Source: CAZMXI01 sp964570205
Lineage (GTDB): Bacteria > Planctomycetota > Phycisphaerae > Tepidisphaerales > Tepidisphaeraceae
Length of the DNA stretch: 64,000 nt
Assembly (NCBI GenBank): GCA_964570205.1
Contig: CAZMXI010000002.1
Location: 1 to 64,000, forward strand
Direction of reading: 5' to 3'
Part shown: positions 8,844 through 19,945 of the stretch, piece by piece
Position numbering within the stretch: the stretch's first letter is position 1
Layout: each line of letters opens with the position of its first letter
Notes under the pieces: model-generated
Seen by the model: only the letters and a program-made list of their open reading frames with translations
Told to the model about the DNA's origin: nothing
Database searches by the model: none
Translations under genes and position numbers: made by a program

Positions 8844-9448
8844 ACAAAGGAATCCTGCTGTTCCTGGGGGTGTTCCTGACCTTCGCCAGCGCCTGGCTGG
8901 GGCTGGTGTTCGCGCCGGCCGCTCAACTGGCGGATCTGAAGCCCATGGCCAATCCCCGCCCATACACGGAACTGGAATGGCAGGGCCGGCAGGTCTATAT
9001 GGCCGAGGGCTGCGTGTATTGCCATACGCAGCAGGTGCGCGGAGGAACGTACCTTTCGGACATCCAGCGGGATATGGGTCCCCGTCGCAGCCACCCGCAG
9101 GACTATGTCCACGATTCGCCAGTGCTCCTGGGCACGATGCGGACCGGGCCGGACCTGACGAACGTCGGCGTGCGGCTGCCCGACGAGAAGTGGCACCACA
9201 TTCACCTGTATAACCCGCAGAGGCTGAAACGGTTCTCCATCATGAGCCCGTATCGGCATCTGTATGCCGTGCGGAAGATCGAAGGTGGGCCATCGCCGGA
9301 TGCCCTGGAGTTCGACTCGCGCTGGACGGCCAAAGACGGCCGGCCGCCGGCGGGCTTCGAGGTGGTGCCAACGTCGCGGGCCAAGGCGCTCGCGGCTTAT
9401 CTGATAAGCCTGGACCGGACGTATGATCTGGAAGGGACCAAGCCGTGA
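8840..9448 (+). CDS. ccoO: cbb3-type oxidase monoheme cytochrome c subunit
   Basis: This monoheme c-type subunit passes electrons to CcoN. The 202-aa product has an N-terminal membrane anchor (about residues 3-25) and a heme-binding CVYCH in the family context GCVYCHTQQVRGG. The usual CcoO segments follow (RRSHPQDYVHDSP, GTMRTGPDLTNVG, FSIMSPYRHL). The ATG at 8840 overlaps the ccoN stop as ATGA, and the 3' end overlaps the next start as GTGA, so the operon is translated as a coupled chain. An upstream in-frame extension is possible but would lie inside ccoN. Confidence 0.93.
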   Translation: MNKGILLFLGVFLTFASAWLGLVFAPAAQLADLKPMANPRPYTELEWQGRQVYMAEGCVYCHTQQVRGGTYLSDIQRDMGPRRSHPQDYVHDSPVLLGTMRTGPDLTNVGVRLPDEKWHHIHLYNPQRLKRFSIMSPYRHLYAVRKIEGGPSPDALEFDSRWTAKDGRPPAGFEVVPTSRAKALAAYLISLDRTYDLEGTKP

Positions 9449-10119
9449 GCGAGGCACCGGAGCAGAATTCCCGCCAGGACGAGCGCATTGACGTTGCGGG
9501 TATGCATGCGCCGATCATGCGGGAGAAGATGGAGCCGCGGGATGGGCATGAACCGATGCCCCTGTGGATGATCTGGGCGTGCGCAGCACTGCTGTTCTGG
9601 GGTGGGTGGTATCTGGCGACATACAGCGGCGGTTTTCAAGGTCTGACCCTGGATGAGAACCCGCCGTCGCGGTTCACGGCCAGCGGCGCCCCGCCAGACG
9701 CCGCAACGATGGGCGGGCGGCTGTTCTTCAGTTGCCGCTCGTGCCACCAGGGCAACGGCCAGGGGATCCCCGGCGCGATTCCGCCCCTGGCGGGTTCGGA
9801 TTGGGTGGTCGGTAATCCCGCCAGGGTGAAGCGCATCGTGCTGCACGGTCTTCAGGGTCCAATTGCTGTGAATGGCGAGACTTACAACAGCGTGATGCCG
9901 TCGTTCGCCAGCTACAACGACCAGCAGTTGGCGGCCGTCCTGACGTTCATTCGCACCAATGCGGCCTGGGGGAACCGCGCGGAGCCGATCAGCCCCGAAT
10001 CCGTGGCTGCGACGCGCGCCGCGACGCGGAACCGCACGAAGGCATGGACGGCCGACGAGTTGAATGCCATTTTGGCTGATGATTTGCCGGCCACGCCACC
10101 GACAAGCCGATCCGAATAG
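9445..10119 (+). CDS. Membrane-anchored monoheme cytochrome c, CcoP-like
   Basis: This is the third oxidase subunit by position. The 224-aa protein starts at a GTG overlapping the ccoO stop. It has one membrane helix (about residues 41-62, PLWMIWACAALLFWGGWYLA), and one cytochrome c domain with CRSCH and an MPSF Met ligand. A charged, Arg/Thr-rich tail follows. Classical CcoP is a diheme protein of about 300 aa; only one CxxCH is present here, so it is CcoP-like in role rather than standard CcoP. No ccoQ, ccoG, ccoH or ccoI gene is in the window. Confidence 0.75.
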   Translation: MSEAPEQNSRQDERIDVAGMHAPIMREKMEPRDGHEPMPLWMIWACAALLFWGGWYLATYSGGFQGLTLDENPPSRFTASGAPPDAATMGGRLFFSCRSCHQGNGQGIPGAIPPLAGSDWVVGNPARVKRIVLHGLQGPIAVNGETYNSVMPSFASYNDQQLAAVLTFIRTNAAWGNRAEPISPESVAATRAATRNRTKAWTADELNAILADDLPATPPTSRSE

Positions 10120-10415
10120 GCCACCTTGCTGTCATTATGATCGAGAAAGACGGCCGATCTTACGCATTCTGCCGTGTTTCACTCGTACACAAGAATTTGC
10201 TTGCAGGAGTTGATCGACGTGGTACGCTGAAATGCGGTGCAGCGGTCAAACGCCGCACTGGGGGCCGGATTGTGCATCGAGCGCGAGTCGGCCACCGTTT
10301 ACAGAGCAGGGCGTGAGCTAATCCGTATTCCCGCGTTGTTGCTGTCAGGCGAGGGACTTGTCTGTTTGATCTGGCGTGACCGTAGGGTATCCGCACATGA
10401 CCCGGGAGGCAGTAT
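10120..10415. other. Intergenic region before the giant surface protein
   Basis: A 296-bp gap between the cbb3 operon and the large plus-strand protein gene. It holds no convincing coding sequence. Only a strong Shine-Dalgarno GGGAGG at 10404-10409 for the downstream ATG stands out. A weak TTGCAG (10201-10206), 16 bp, TACGCT pair could be a promoter but is poor. Confidence 0.4.
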
Positions 10416-13400
10416 ATGGGCCGCAGCAGGTCTGAATCGGTAAGGGTGCGCGGGTCGTACGCGCGTGGTCGTGCCAGCCGGCTGCTGTTCCAGGCCGCGG
10501 CGAAGGCGCTGCCGCGATATGGAGGGGCGAAGCCCGTTGCCGAAGCGCTGGAGCGCCGACAGCTACTTTCCGTGATGATCAACGAGGTCATGTATCACCC
10601 GGGCAATGGCGATCCGGGCACGACGGGCTACATCGCGGAGGACATCCGGGAGGAGTTCATCGAGCTGTACAACAGCGGGCCTTCGGCGGTGAACCTGAGG
10701 GATTGGAGGTTCACGCAGGGCGTCGATTTCGTGTTTCCCGATGTAACGATCCAGCCGGGGGAATACCTGGTGGTCGCGGGCAACGACAGCGCTGAGCGGT
10801 TCCGGGCGACGTACACGCCGACCTTCGGGCAGCTCGCCGATGCGAAGGTACTGGGCGGATCGGTGCTGGTGGGTCCGCAGGCGCAGGCTTTTGCGCAGGT
10901 GCCGACGGATGGCGACCTGGACCTCGACTGGACGGCGGCGGGGTTCGACCATACAGGCTGGACGGAAGGCACGACGGGGATCGGCTTTGAGGATGGAACC
11001 GGCTACGAAAGCCTGATCGGGCTGGATGTCAAGGCCGACATGTTGGACAAGAACGCGTCCGTATATGCCCGCGTGCCGTTCCAGATCGACGGACTCGCCG
11101 AATGGGGTGGTTTAACGCTGCGGATGAAGTATGAGGACGGCTTTGTTGCGTATCTGAACGGCGTGGAAGTGGCGCGGCGGGGCGCCCCGGCCAATCCGGC
11201 GTGGGATTCGAAATCGGTGGTGGATCGGCCGGATGCGCAGGCCAAGGCATGGGAAGACATCGATCTGTCGGAGCATCTGCCGCTGCTTCAGGTGGGCCAG
11301 AATATTCTGGCGATCCATTCGATGAACAGTTCGACGAGCAGTCCAGACCTGCTCCTGGTGCCGGAGTTGATTGCGGGATGGGGGCGGCTCAGCAACTCGG
11401 GCGAGGCGATCGAGCTGGAGGACAACCTCGGCCGGCGGGTGGACTACGTCAACCACAGCGATGAGGGAGACTGGGCGCTCCGGCGAAAGCTGTCGGACCC
11501 CACCTACCCGAGCGGCATCAAGAGCTGGGAATGGGTCAGCGGGGCGGATGCGGGGCGCAAATCGCTGGAACTGGTCAACCGATCGATGGACAACAACTTC
11601 GGGCAGAACTGGCTGGCGAGTTCACCCGACATGGGCACGCCGGGGGGCGTCAACTCAGTGGCCAGGGCTGATGTATCGCCCTTCATCCTGGATGTGACGC
11701 ACGCGCCAGCCATTCCCGGCCCGGCGGATACGGTTACGGTCACGGCGAAGGTGCTCGATGAACTGGGCGCCAACGCGACGGTCAGGGTGCATTACCGGCT
11801 GGATGGCCAGACGGACTGGCAGGCCGTCGGCATGTACGATGACGGCCTGCACGGCGACGGCATCGCGCGAGACGGCGTGTATGGGGGCACGTTGCCCCCG
11901 CAGGACAACGGGATGATCGTGGAGTTCTACGTCGAGGCGACGGATGCCGGCGGCCAAGCGAGAACCTGGCCCGCCCCGACGGACGACCTGGGGACGCAGG
12001 GGGCGAACCTGCTCTACCAGGTGGATGAAACCGCCTATGAAGGAACGGAGCCGACCTATCGGCTGATCATCCCGGCCGCGGAGCTTGCGGCATGGCTCGA
12101 CCAGATGGACAACGGCCATAGCGCCGACTACAGCAACGCGAAGATGAACGCGACGTTCATCAGCGTGGATGGAACCGGGACGGACATCCGCTACCTGACC
12201 GGCGTGCGCAACCGGGGCGAGGGCTCGCGCGGGTATCAGCCGCACAACTACCACATCAACATCCGCGCGGATCAGCCGTGGAAGGACATCACGGCAATGA
12301 ACCTGAACACGCGGTATTCGTGGGTCCAACTGGTTGGCAACGTGATCTTCCAGTTGGCCGGATTGCCCGGGGTGGATGGCGCGCCCGTGCGGGTGATCAC
12401 GAATGGCAATAACCTCGCCACCACGTCGCGGCAATACGGTTTCTACTACCGCTTCGAGCCGTTCAACGGCGAATGGGCCGACAATCACTTCCCCGGCGAC
12501 GGTGGGGGAAACATCTACAAAGCAAGCATGTATGGCACTTATGGCCCGGCCGACCTGCGCTGGGTGCCGGATGGGACCAGCAGCGCTTCCAATGACTGGT
12601 TTACGAAGGCCGGGTACAGCAAGCAGACCAATGCCAGCGAGAACGACTGGTCGGATCTGGTTGAGCTGCTGATGGTGCTGAACAAGACGTCCGCCGCCGA
12701 TTATGTGCAGGAGGTCAACCGCGTTTTGGATGTCGATGAGTGGCTGCGCTACTTCGCCACGAACTTCCTGATCGGCAACCGCGAGAACAGTCTGGGCGGG
12801 ACCGACGACAACACCAATCCCTCGGTGGTTGGCGACGATTATTCGATGTATTGCGGGGAAGAGGATCCGCGCTTCAAGCTGCTGGTTCACGACCTCGATA
12901 CCGTGTTGTCGCGCGGCGACACGGCGGCCAACACGTCGATGAACCTGTTCCCGACATGGAAAGTGGCGTCGGTGGACAAGCTGCTGAAGCACAATGAGTT
13001 CGCCCCGAAGTATTTTGCTACGTTCAAAGAGTTGATTGAAACAACCTTCGACCCGGAGAACATCAATCCCCTGCTGGACCGGCTGCTGGAGGGTTGGGTG
13101 CCCGACGCCGACATTCAGGCGATGAAGGACTTCGTTGTGGCGCGCAACGCTTATGTCCTATCGCAAATCCCCAGCGCGCTGAGCATCAGCCTGACACCTC
13201 AGGCGGGCAATCCATGGTACAAGAGCTCGACGCAGACCTTGGCCCTGAGCGGTTCGGCCGACGCCATCCGCACCCGTCGGGTGCTGGTGGACGGGCAGGA
13301 GGCGACATACACCGCATGGCAGGGGTCGTGGACGGCGGAATTGTCCCTCGAACCCGGCATCAATCGGGTTCTGGTGCAGACCGTGGACGAAGACGGGCGG

Positions 13401-16400
13401 GAATTCGATCGCGAGTACGCAGACATCTGGTACGAGCCCGCCTCGCCGCCGATGACGGTGGTTTCCGGATCCATCAACACGGACACGGTGTGGACCAAGG
13501 CTAACTCACCCTATCACGTATCCGGCAACGTGACCATCAACAGCGGGGCGACATTGTCGATCGAGCCCGGCGTCACGGTCTTCTTCGATCCGGGCGTTGC
13601 GCTGAGCGTCGGCGGCCGGCTTTTGGCGCTGGGTACTGAGATGGACCGCATCCGGTTGACCAAGTATCCAACCACGGGCGATTGGGCGGGGATCGACATC
13701 GTCAGCGTTCCCCAGGAGACCCACATCGCCTACGCCGACATCGAGTACTCGACCGCCAGCGGCGGGAATTCCAGCGGTAACGGCGACGCAATTTACACCA
13801 ACCACGCCATCCTGGCGCTGGATCATATCCGGTTCTCGCACCACAACGACACCTATCTGGACATGAACGATACGTCGGTGAATCTGACCAACAGCTATTT
13901 CGCCGATGTGACCGACAGTGAACTGGTCCATTTCTGGGGCTTCCCGCAGAATGGGCATGCGCTTTTCGAGAACAACTGGTTCGGCAAGACGACGGGCTAC
14001 CAGGACGTCGTCGACTTTACCGGCGGCCAGCGGCCCGGCCCGATTGCGCGTTTCATCAACAACTACTTCAGCGGCGGCGCCGACGATGCCCTCGACCTGG
14101 ACGCCACGGATGCCCACATCGAAGGCAATGTCTTCGTGAACTTCCACCAGGACGGGGCACGAGACAGCAAAGCGCACGCGGTCTCGACAGGCACGGAAAA
14201 CGGCATCCTCACGGAAGTCACGATCATCGGCAACTACTTCTATGATGTTGACCACGCCATCCTCATCAAGGATGGCGCGTTCGGCACGATCGTGAACAAC
14301 ACGATCGTCAAGGTCTACAAGAAGATCGCCGACGCCACCACGGCCGCCATCAACCTTTATGAGAACCGCTCCAATCAATGGGAAGGCTGCGGAGTCTACG
14401 TGGCGGGGAACATCTTCCAGGACATCTCGCAGGTTTTCGGCCATGACGGCTGGACCAACCGGGCGGTAGATATCCAGATGGTGGGCAATATCTACCCCGC
14501 GGGCCTGCCCAAGCAGGCTGGCGAGCCGGCCTGGGAGAACGCCAGCAACCTGATGGTCGACCCGCTGCTGCGAAACACGGCCTATGTCACCGACCCGCGC
14601 GTCGATTTCCAGCTTCGGCCCGGCTCGCCGGCCATCGGCGCTGGGCCGAACGGCCGCGATATGGGTGCGGCCATTTCCGCCAGCGCCCGGATCACTGGCG
14701 CTCCCGCGGGCACCGTGTGGCAGGATTCGGCCACTCTCACCGTTGGCGGGCCGGAACTGTACGCGTACCAATATCGCCTCAACGGCGGCGCCTGGAGCCC
14801 ATGGGTCGAGTATCCACAGCATGCCGTCACCGGCGTGACGCTCGGCAACATCATCCGCGGCGGCACCTCGACGGCGGTCGCCACGGCCACCATCACTTCG
14901 CAGGATCACGGCTTCCAGGAAGGCGATGTGGTCAGCGTGTGGGGCGCTGCGCCCGCCAAGTACAACGGCGATTTTGTCATCCGCAACGTCACCTCGCACA
15001 CATTCCGGATCACCGTCGCTACCGAGAGCGCCTGGACGCCCAGCACCTCGGTGCGCGTGCGCAGGATCGATGCCATCCTGCCGGCCATCCAGTTGGAGGG
15101 CCTTGTTGACGGCTTACAGACCGTCGAAGTGATTGGCAGGACTTCCGCCGGCGACGACATGCCTCTATCCGCCGTCAGTTGGACGGTCGACACAAGCATC
15201 GGCCCGAAAGTCCGCATCAACGAGGTTCTGGCGCAAAACCTCCAGACCTATGACCTGAACGGCGCCCGTCCTGATGTGATCGAGCTTTGCAATCCCGGGC
15301 AGGGCGAGATCGACCTGACGGGAATGACCATTACGGACAGCTTGGATACGCCGGCCAAATACGCGTTCCCGCCCGGTACGAAGATCACGCAGGGCGGATA
15401 TCTCAAGCTGTACGCCGACGCCGGCGCCGGCCCGGGACTGCACACCGGATTCTCGCTCAAGCGCGAAGGCGATGGTGTCTATCTGTTTGACTCGACCGGC
15501 GTCCTCGTCGATTCCGTCGAATTCGGCCAGCAGGTCGCCGACTATTCGATCGGCCGGCTTGCGGATGGCTCATGGGCGTTGACCATCCCGACCCTCGGTG
15601 AGGCCAATGTGCCTGCAACGACCGGCGACCCGGCCAGTCTGAAGATTAACGAATGGCTCGCCGATGGCAGGGTGCTTTTCGATCACGATTTCGTCGAGTT
15701 GTATAACCCCGAGGCTGTGCCCGTCTCGATGGCGGGGCTGTACCTGACGGATAACCCCGTCGGCCGCCCCGACAAGCACGAGATTGCGGCCCTCAGCTTC
15801 ATCGACGGACGCGGTTGGGCGGCGTTCACCGCCGACAATGATCCTGATCAGGGGCCAGACCACGTGAACTTCGAGCTGTCGCCCTATGTGGGCTGGATCG
15901 GTCTGTTCGACCCGAGCCTGCAAGCCATTGATGTCGTGCCGTATTTCACCCAGGCGACGGATGTATCCGAAGGGCGTACGCCGCTGGGCGCCAGCACATA
16001 CGCGTTTGAGGCCATCCCGACCCGAGGCATCGAGAACACGGGTGTGACGATGGCCGGAACCTATACCGAGGTGAAGCGGGAGATATTCAGGCTGGCCGAC
16101 CCGGCCAACCTGCAACTGTGGGACTACTGGGACGAAGGTGCTGCGCCCACCGGCGACTGGACCTCCGCTGACTACGTGCCGACGGACTGGTCGCTCCAGC
16201 AGCCTGCGCTGTTCTACAACAAGAGCAGCACCTATCCCGAGACGAAACGCACCGCCGTCAACGTGATCTCCAGCGGCCGGCCATACCAGACATACTATTT
16301 CCGCACGAGTTTCGACGTGACCGGCGCCAGTCAGGTCACAGGTCTGGAATTGCGGACGATCCTCGACGACGGCGCTGTCATCTACCTCAACGGCACCGAG

Positions 16401-19400
16401 GTCAAGCGAATCGACATGCCGGCGGGGGTNNNNNNNNNNCATCACCTATTCGACCGTGGCGTCAGCGACCATCGGCACCGCGGCCTACGCGACCCAGACG
16501 ATCGATCTGACAGCGTTCCCGGCCGGAACGCTCCGCGAGGGGCAGAACGTGCTCGCCGTTGAGGTGCACCAGTGCCAGACGCAGACCAGCTCTAACTACA
16601 GCAGCGACATCGTCTGGGGGACCGCGCTTTCCGTCGTTGAGCAGGATTTCAGCGGCGACGTGCAGCGCGAGGTGCACATCCCAACCGCCGTCGCCGACTT
16701 GATGCAGAACCTGCGCATCACCGAACTGATGTACAGCCCGGCCGGCAGCGCCGATGCGGAATTTGTTGAGCTCAAGAATGTCGGTAACACCGACCTGCTG
16801 CTTCAGGGCGTGCGTGTGCGGGGGGGTATTGAGTTCGATTTCTCTGAGCCCATGACCCTCGCCGCCGGCCAGCACCTGCTGCTGGTCGCCAACCGCACCG
16901 CGTTTGAGCAGCGATATGGCGATGGGAGGCCTGTCGCCGGCGAATACAACGGCAGACTGAGCAACGGCGGCGAGCAGATTGTGCTTCAGTTGCCCCAGCC
17001 CTATGACGCAGCCGTGCTGCGATTCGACTATCGGCCGACGTGGTATCGCACGACCGATGCCGGCGGCTACTCTCTGGTGATGCGGGATGAGACCGCGCCG
17101 CGGGCGGCATGGATGCAGGGCGATTCGTGGCGGCCGAGCGTCTATCCCAATGGCTCGCCGGGCGATGACGATGCCGGATCGAACATCGGCGCGATAGTCA
17201 TTAGCGAAGTGCTGGCGCACACCGACCAGCCCGTGGGCGACTGGATCGAGCTGCACAATTCCGGCGATGAACCGGTGACGATCACCGGTTGGTACCTGAG
17301 CGATGAAGCGGCTCGGCTCGACAAATACCGCATCGGCGATGTCACGATCCCCCCACATGGCTACCACGTCTTCACCCAGCGCGACCACTTCGGCGCAACC
17401 GGCGAGCCGGATGCTTTCGGCATCAGCGAACGTGGCAGCAGCGTGTACCTCAGCCAGGGCAATCCCGACGGCACGCTCGGCGCATATCGCACCATGGTGA
17501 CCTTCGGCGCATCTGAGCGGGAATCGACGCTCGGCGGTTTTCAGACCAGCGACGGCCTGGCGCATTTCGTGCCGCTGGCTTCGGCCACGCCGTGGGAGCC
17601 GAACGATTACCCGAAGATCGGCCCGGTGATCATCAGCGAACTGATGTACAACCCCCAGGAGGCCAACGATCCGACGGAATTCATCGAGCTGCTGAACGTG
17701 ACCGGTGAAGATGTTCCGCTGTTCGACCCGGCCAGGCCGGAGAATCGCTGGATGCTTCGCGGCGGCGTCTATTGGACGATTCCCGCCGGAACCATCGTTC
17801 CCGCACACAGCTATCTGCTGCTGACGCGCTATGATCCGGCCAACCTCTCCCGAGAACTGTACGGCATTCCCGACTACATCCAGATCATCGGGGCCTATGC
17901 CGATCCCCTGGACAACGCGGGCGACACGATCGAGCTCTGGAAGCCGACGGACCCCGATGGCGACCTCCCGGCCGAGTACATCCTGGTGGATGCCGTAACC
18001 TACGACGATACGCTGCCCTGGCCAACGGAAGCCGACGGACAGGGGCCCTCCCTGGCGCGGGTCAGTGTCAGCCACTTCGGCGATGATGTGCTGAACTGGG
18101 CTGCCGAAGGTCCGCTTGGCTCGCCCGGCCGTACGAATTTCGACCAGGCCCCGCCTGTCGTCGCCGACGTTACGCCACAAGTCGATGCCGAGGGCGTTCT
18201 GCTGTCGATCGCCATTCGCTTCAATGAGCCCGTCAAAGGGCCGAATCTGGTCGATTTCACGCTGGCGGCCGATGGCGAGGCCGTTCCCTTCGGCGCAGCA
18301 CAATCGCTGACGACCGCCAACGGCATCAACTGGGTGCTGGGCGGCCTCGATGGCCTGACGCTTTTGGCGGGGCAGTACACGCTGTCGCATTCCGGCCCCG
18401 CCATCACCGACCTGGCGGGATATGCGCTGGATGGAGTAATCCAGCAGGCGTTTGCGCTCGCGGCCAGCAACATCGCCTCCACCGATGCCGGCGATACGTA
18501 CACCATCCACCGCGAACTCGACCAGATCATCGTGCGCCACGAGGCGGCCGGCGCGCTTGTGCGGGAGCTGAGCATCCCGGCCGACGGTTCGCCGGTTGTG
18601 ATCCGCGGCGGGTCGGGTGACGACACGGCGAGACTGACTGCGGACCTCGGCTCGCGCGTGCAATTCACCGGCGGCGAGGGAGCCGACAGCATTGTGATTG
18701 ACGGCGGCAACCACAGCTTTGACCATGACCTGGGCGATTCCGCGGAAGAGTTGTTGGTGCGAGGCGGAAGCGTCGATCTGGTTGCTCCGCAGCGCCTGGA
18801 CTCGCTCTCAATTGCTGGCGGGCGGGTGACGCAGAGCCTGGGCGTGCTTCGGACATCGAACCTTCAGATCACCGGCGAGGGCATGCTTGACCTGCGTAAT
18901 GGCGAAATGATCGTCGATGGCTCGGAAACGATCGCCGCCGACGCACTCCACAGGCTGGTGAATGCGGCGGTCGCCGAAGGCAGCATCATCGCCGGTGGAC
19001 TGAGCGAACCCGAGCGCAAGTTGGCTGTGGCGATTGCCGGCGACGTGAACCTGACTCAATTCGCCGGGCAACAGGTGTCCACCGGCAGCGTCCTCGTGAA
19101 GTATACCTGGGCTGCCGATGCCACCTTCGATGGGCTGGTGACTACCGCTGACTTCGCCGAACTCAGCAAAGGCTACATCGCCTACCAGTTCAACAAGACC
19201 AACCCGGACTTTCACACCAAGTTCACCACGGGCGATTTCAATGGCGATGGCATCGTCGGCACGGCCGACTTTGCCATCCTCAGCAAGTCCTATGTCCAGA
19301 GCCGGCTCGAAGAGCTCCAGAGCGGCAGCGGGTCGGCCGCCACGGTGACGAAATCGACCACGGACACGCCCAGGAGGCAGAAGGCCACCAAGATACGGCG

Positions 19401-19437
19401 GCACCACCGCCGGCCGCTGCCTCGCGTGGCGCGGTAG
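10416..19437 (+). CDS. Giant secreted lamin-tail/CotH/beta-helix/dockerin-like protein, split by an assembly gap
   Basis: One gene of about 3,000 codons broken by the N-run at 16430-16439; the frame shifts by one across it. Before the gap: an N-terminal LERRQLLS motif (residues 45-52) of the kind found at the N-terminus of many Planctomycetes surface proteins. Then lamin-tail domain 1 (about 55-115), a jelly-roll-like domain (140-295), a CotH-kinase-like domain (545-880), a right-handed beta-helix (1010-1380), and lamin-tail domains 2 and 3 (from 1599 and 1742). A second jelly-roll domain spans the gap. After it come lamin-tail domains 4-6 (coding from 16710, 17199 and 17625) and a dockerin-like pair of calcium loops (coding about 19107-19310) with a basic tail. 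It is probably cell-surface or extracellular, and its substrate is unknown. Confidence 0.85.
16430..16439. other. Assembly gap (10 N) inside the giant protein gene
   Basis: Ten Ns of conventional, probably arbitrary length. The upstream frame ends in a DDGAVIYLNGTEV strand and MPAG. The downstream frame resumes as ITYSTVASATIG, the next expected strand of the same jelly-roll domain. The missing sequence is therefore probably short, with a length that restores frame. Confidence 0.9.
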
Positions 19438-19945
19438 GGCGACGTCAGCCATCCTCAACGTCCCTTCCATGGCATCGTTTGCCGCCACGCGCATGTGGCC
19501 TGCCCGTATGACGTCTCAGGCGACAGACCACATGAGCAACACCTGATGCGCAGCGACCTTCATCGCCTCGTGAAGGTGCCCGTTCAGAGAGGTTCCTGAT
19601 GGGCTCATTCTCCGGCTTGCAGCGGGGCACATTCACGCACGTCGACTCACCGTCCAGCCTCAACTAGAAGAAAACCCCCGCTGCAACAAGACCCGCCATC
19701 AGTTGTAGTACGGACAACACGGCACGTCGGCCATCCCGCACCGCGTCGGTGCGACATGGCATATTGGCCCGCCGGACCACACAACCAGAAGGGCGGGACC
19801 TATGCCCCGGTTCAATGCGCGGCGTCCATGCTGTCGAAGGCATCCTGCGTCTGCGGTGCGCAGCACCTCCGTCCCGGTCGGCTTGCCGCCGGTCGACCGA
19901 GGTGCGATGATCGCCGCACCACGTGTAAACAAGGAGAGGCCCATC
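19438..19945. other. Intergenic region of 508 bp
   Basis: Between the giant surface protein and the Gfo/Idh/MocA gene. I see no RNA gene and no believable coding sequence; short frames on both strands lack ribosome-binding sites or protein-like composition. There is an imperfect inverted repeat (19766-19773 with 19792-19800, one bulged A) without a T-tract. The only clear signal is the Shine-Dalgarno AAGGAGAGG at 19931-19939. Confidence 0.5.

Noticed and set aside
16462..18726. Minus-strand open frame of 754 codons
   Set aside because: Antisense to the second part of the giant lamin-tail protein, which has clear domains on the plus strand.
19766..19800. Rho-independent terminator
   Set aside because: The inverted repeat has a bulge, a long loop and no T-tract, and is more than 320 bp after the preceding stop.
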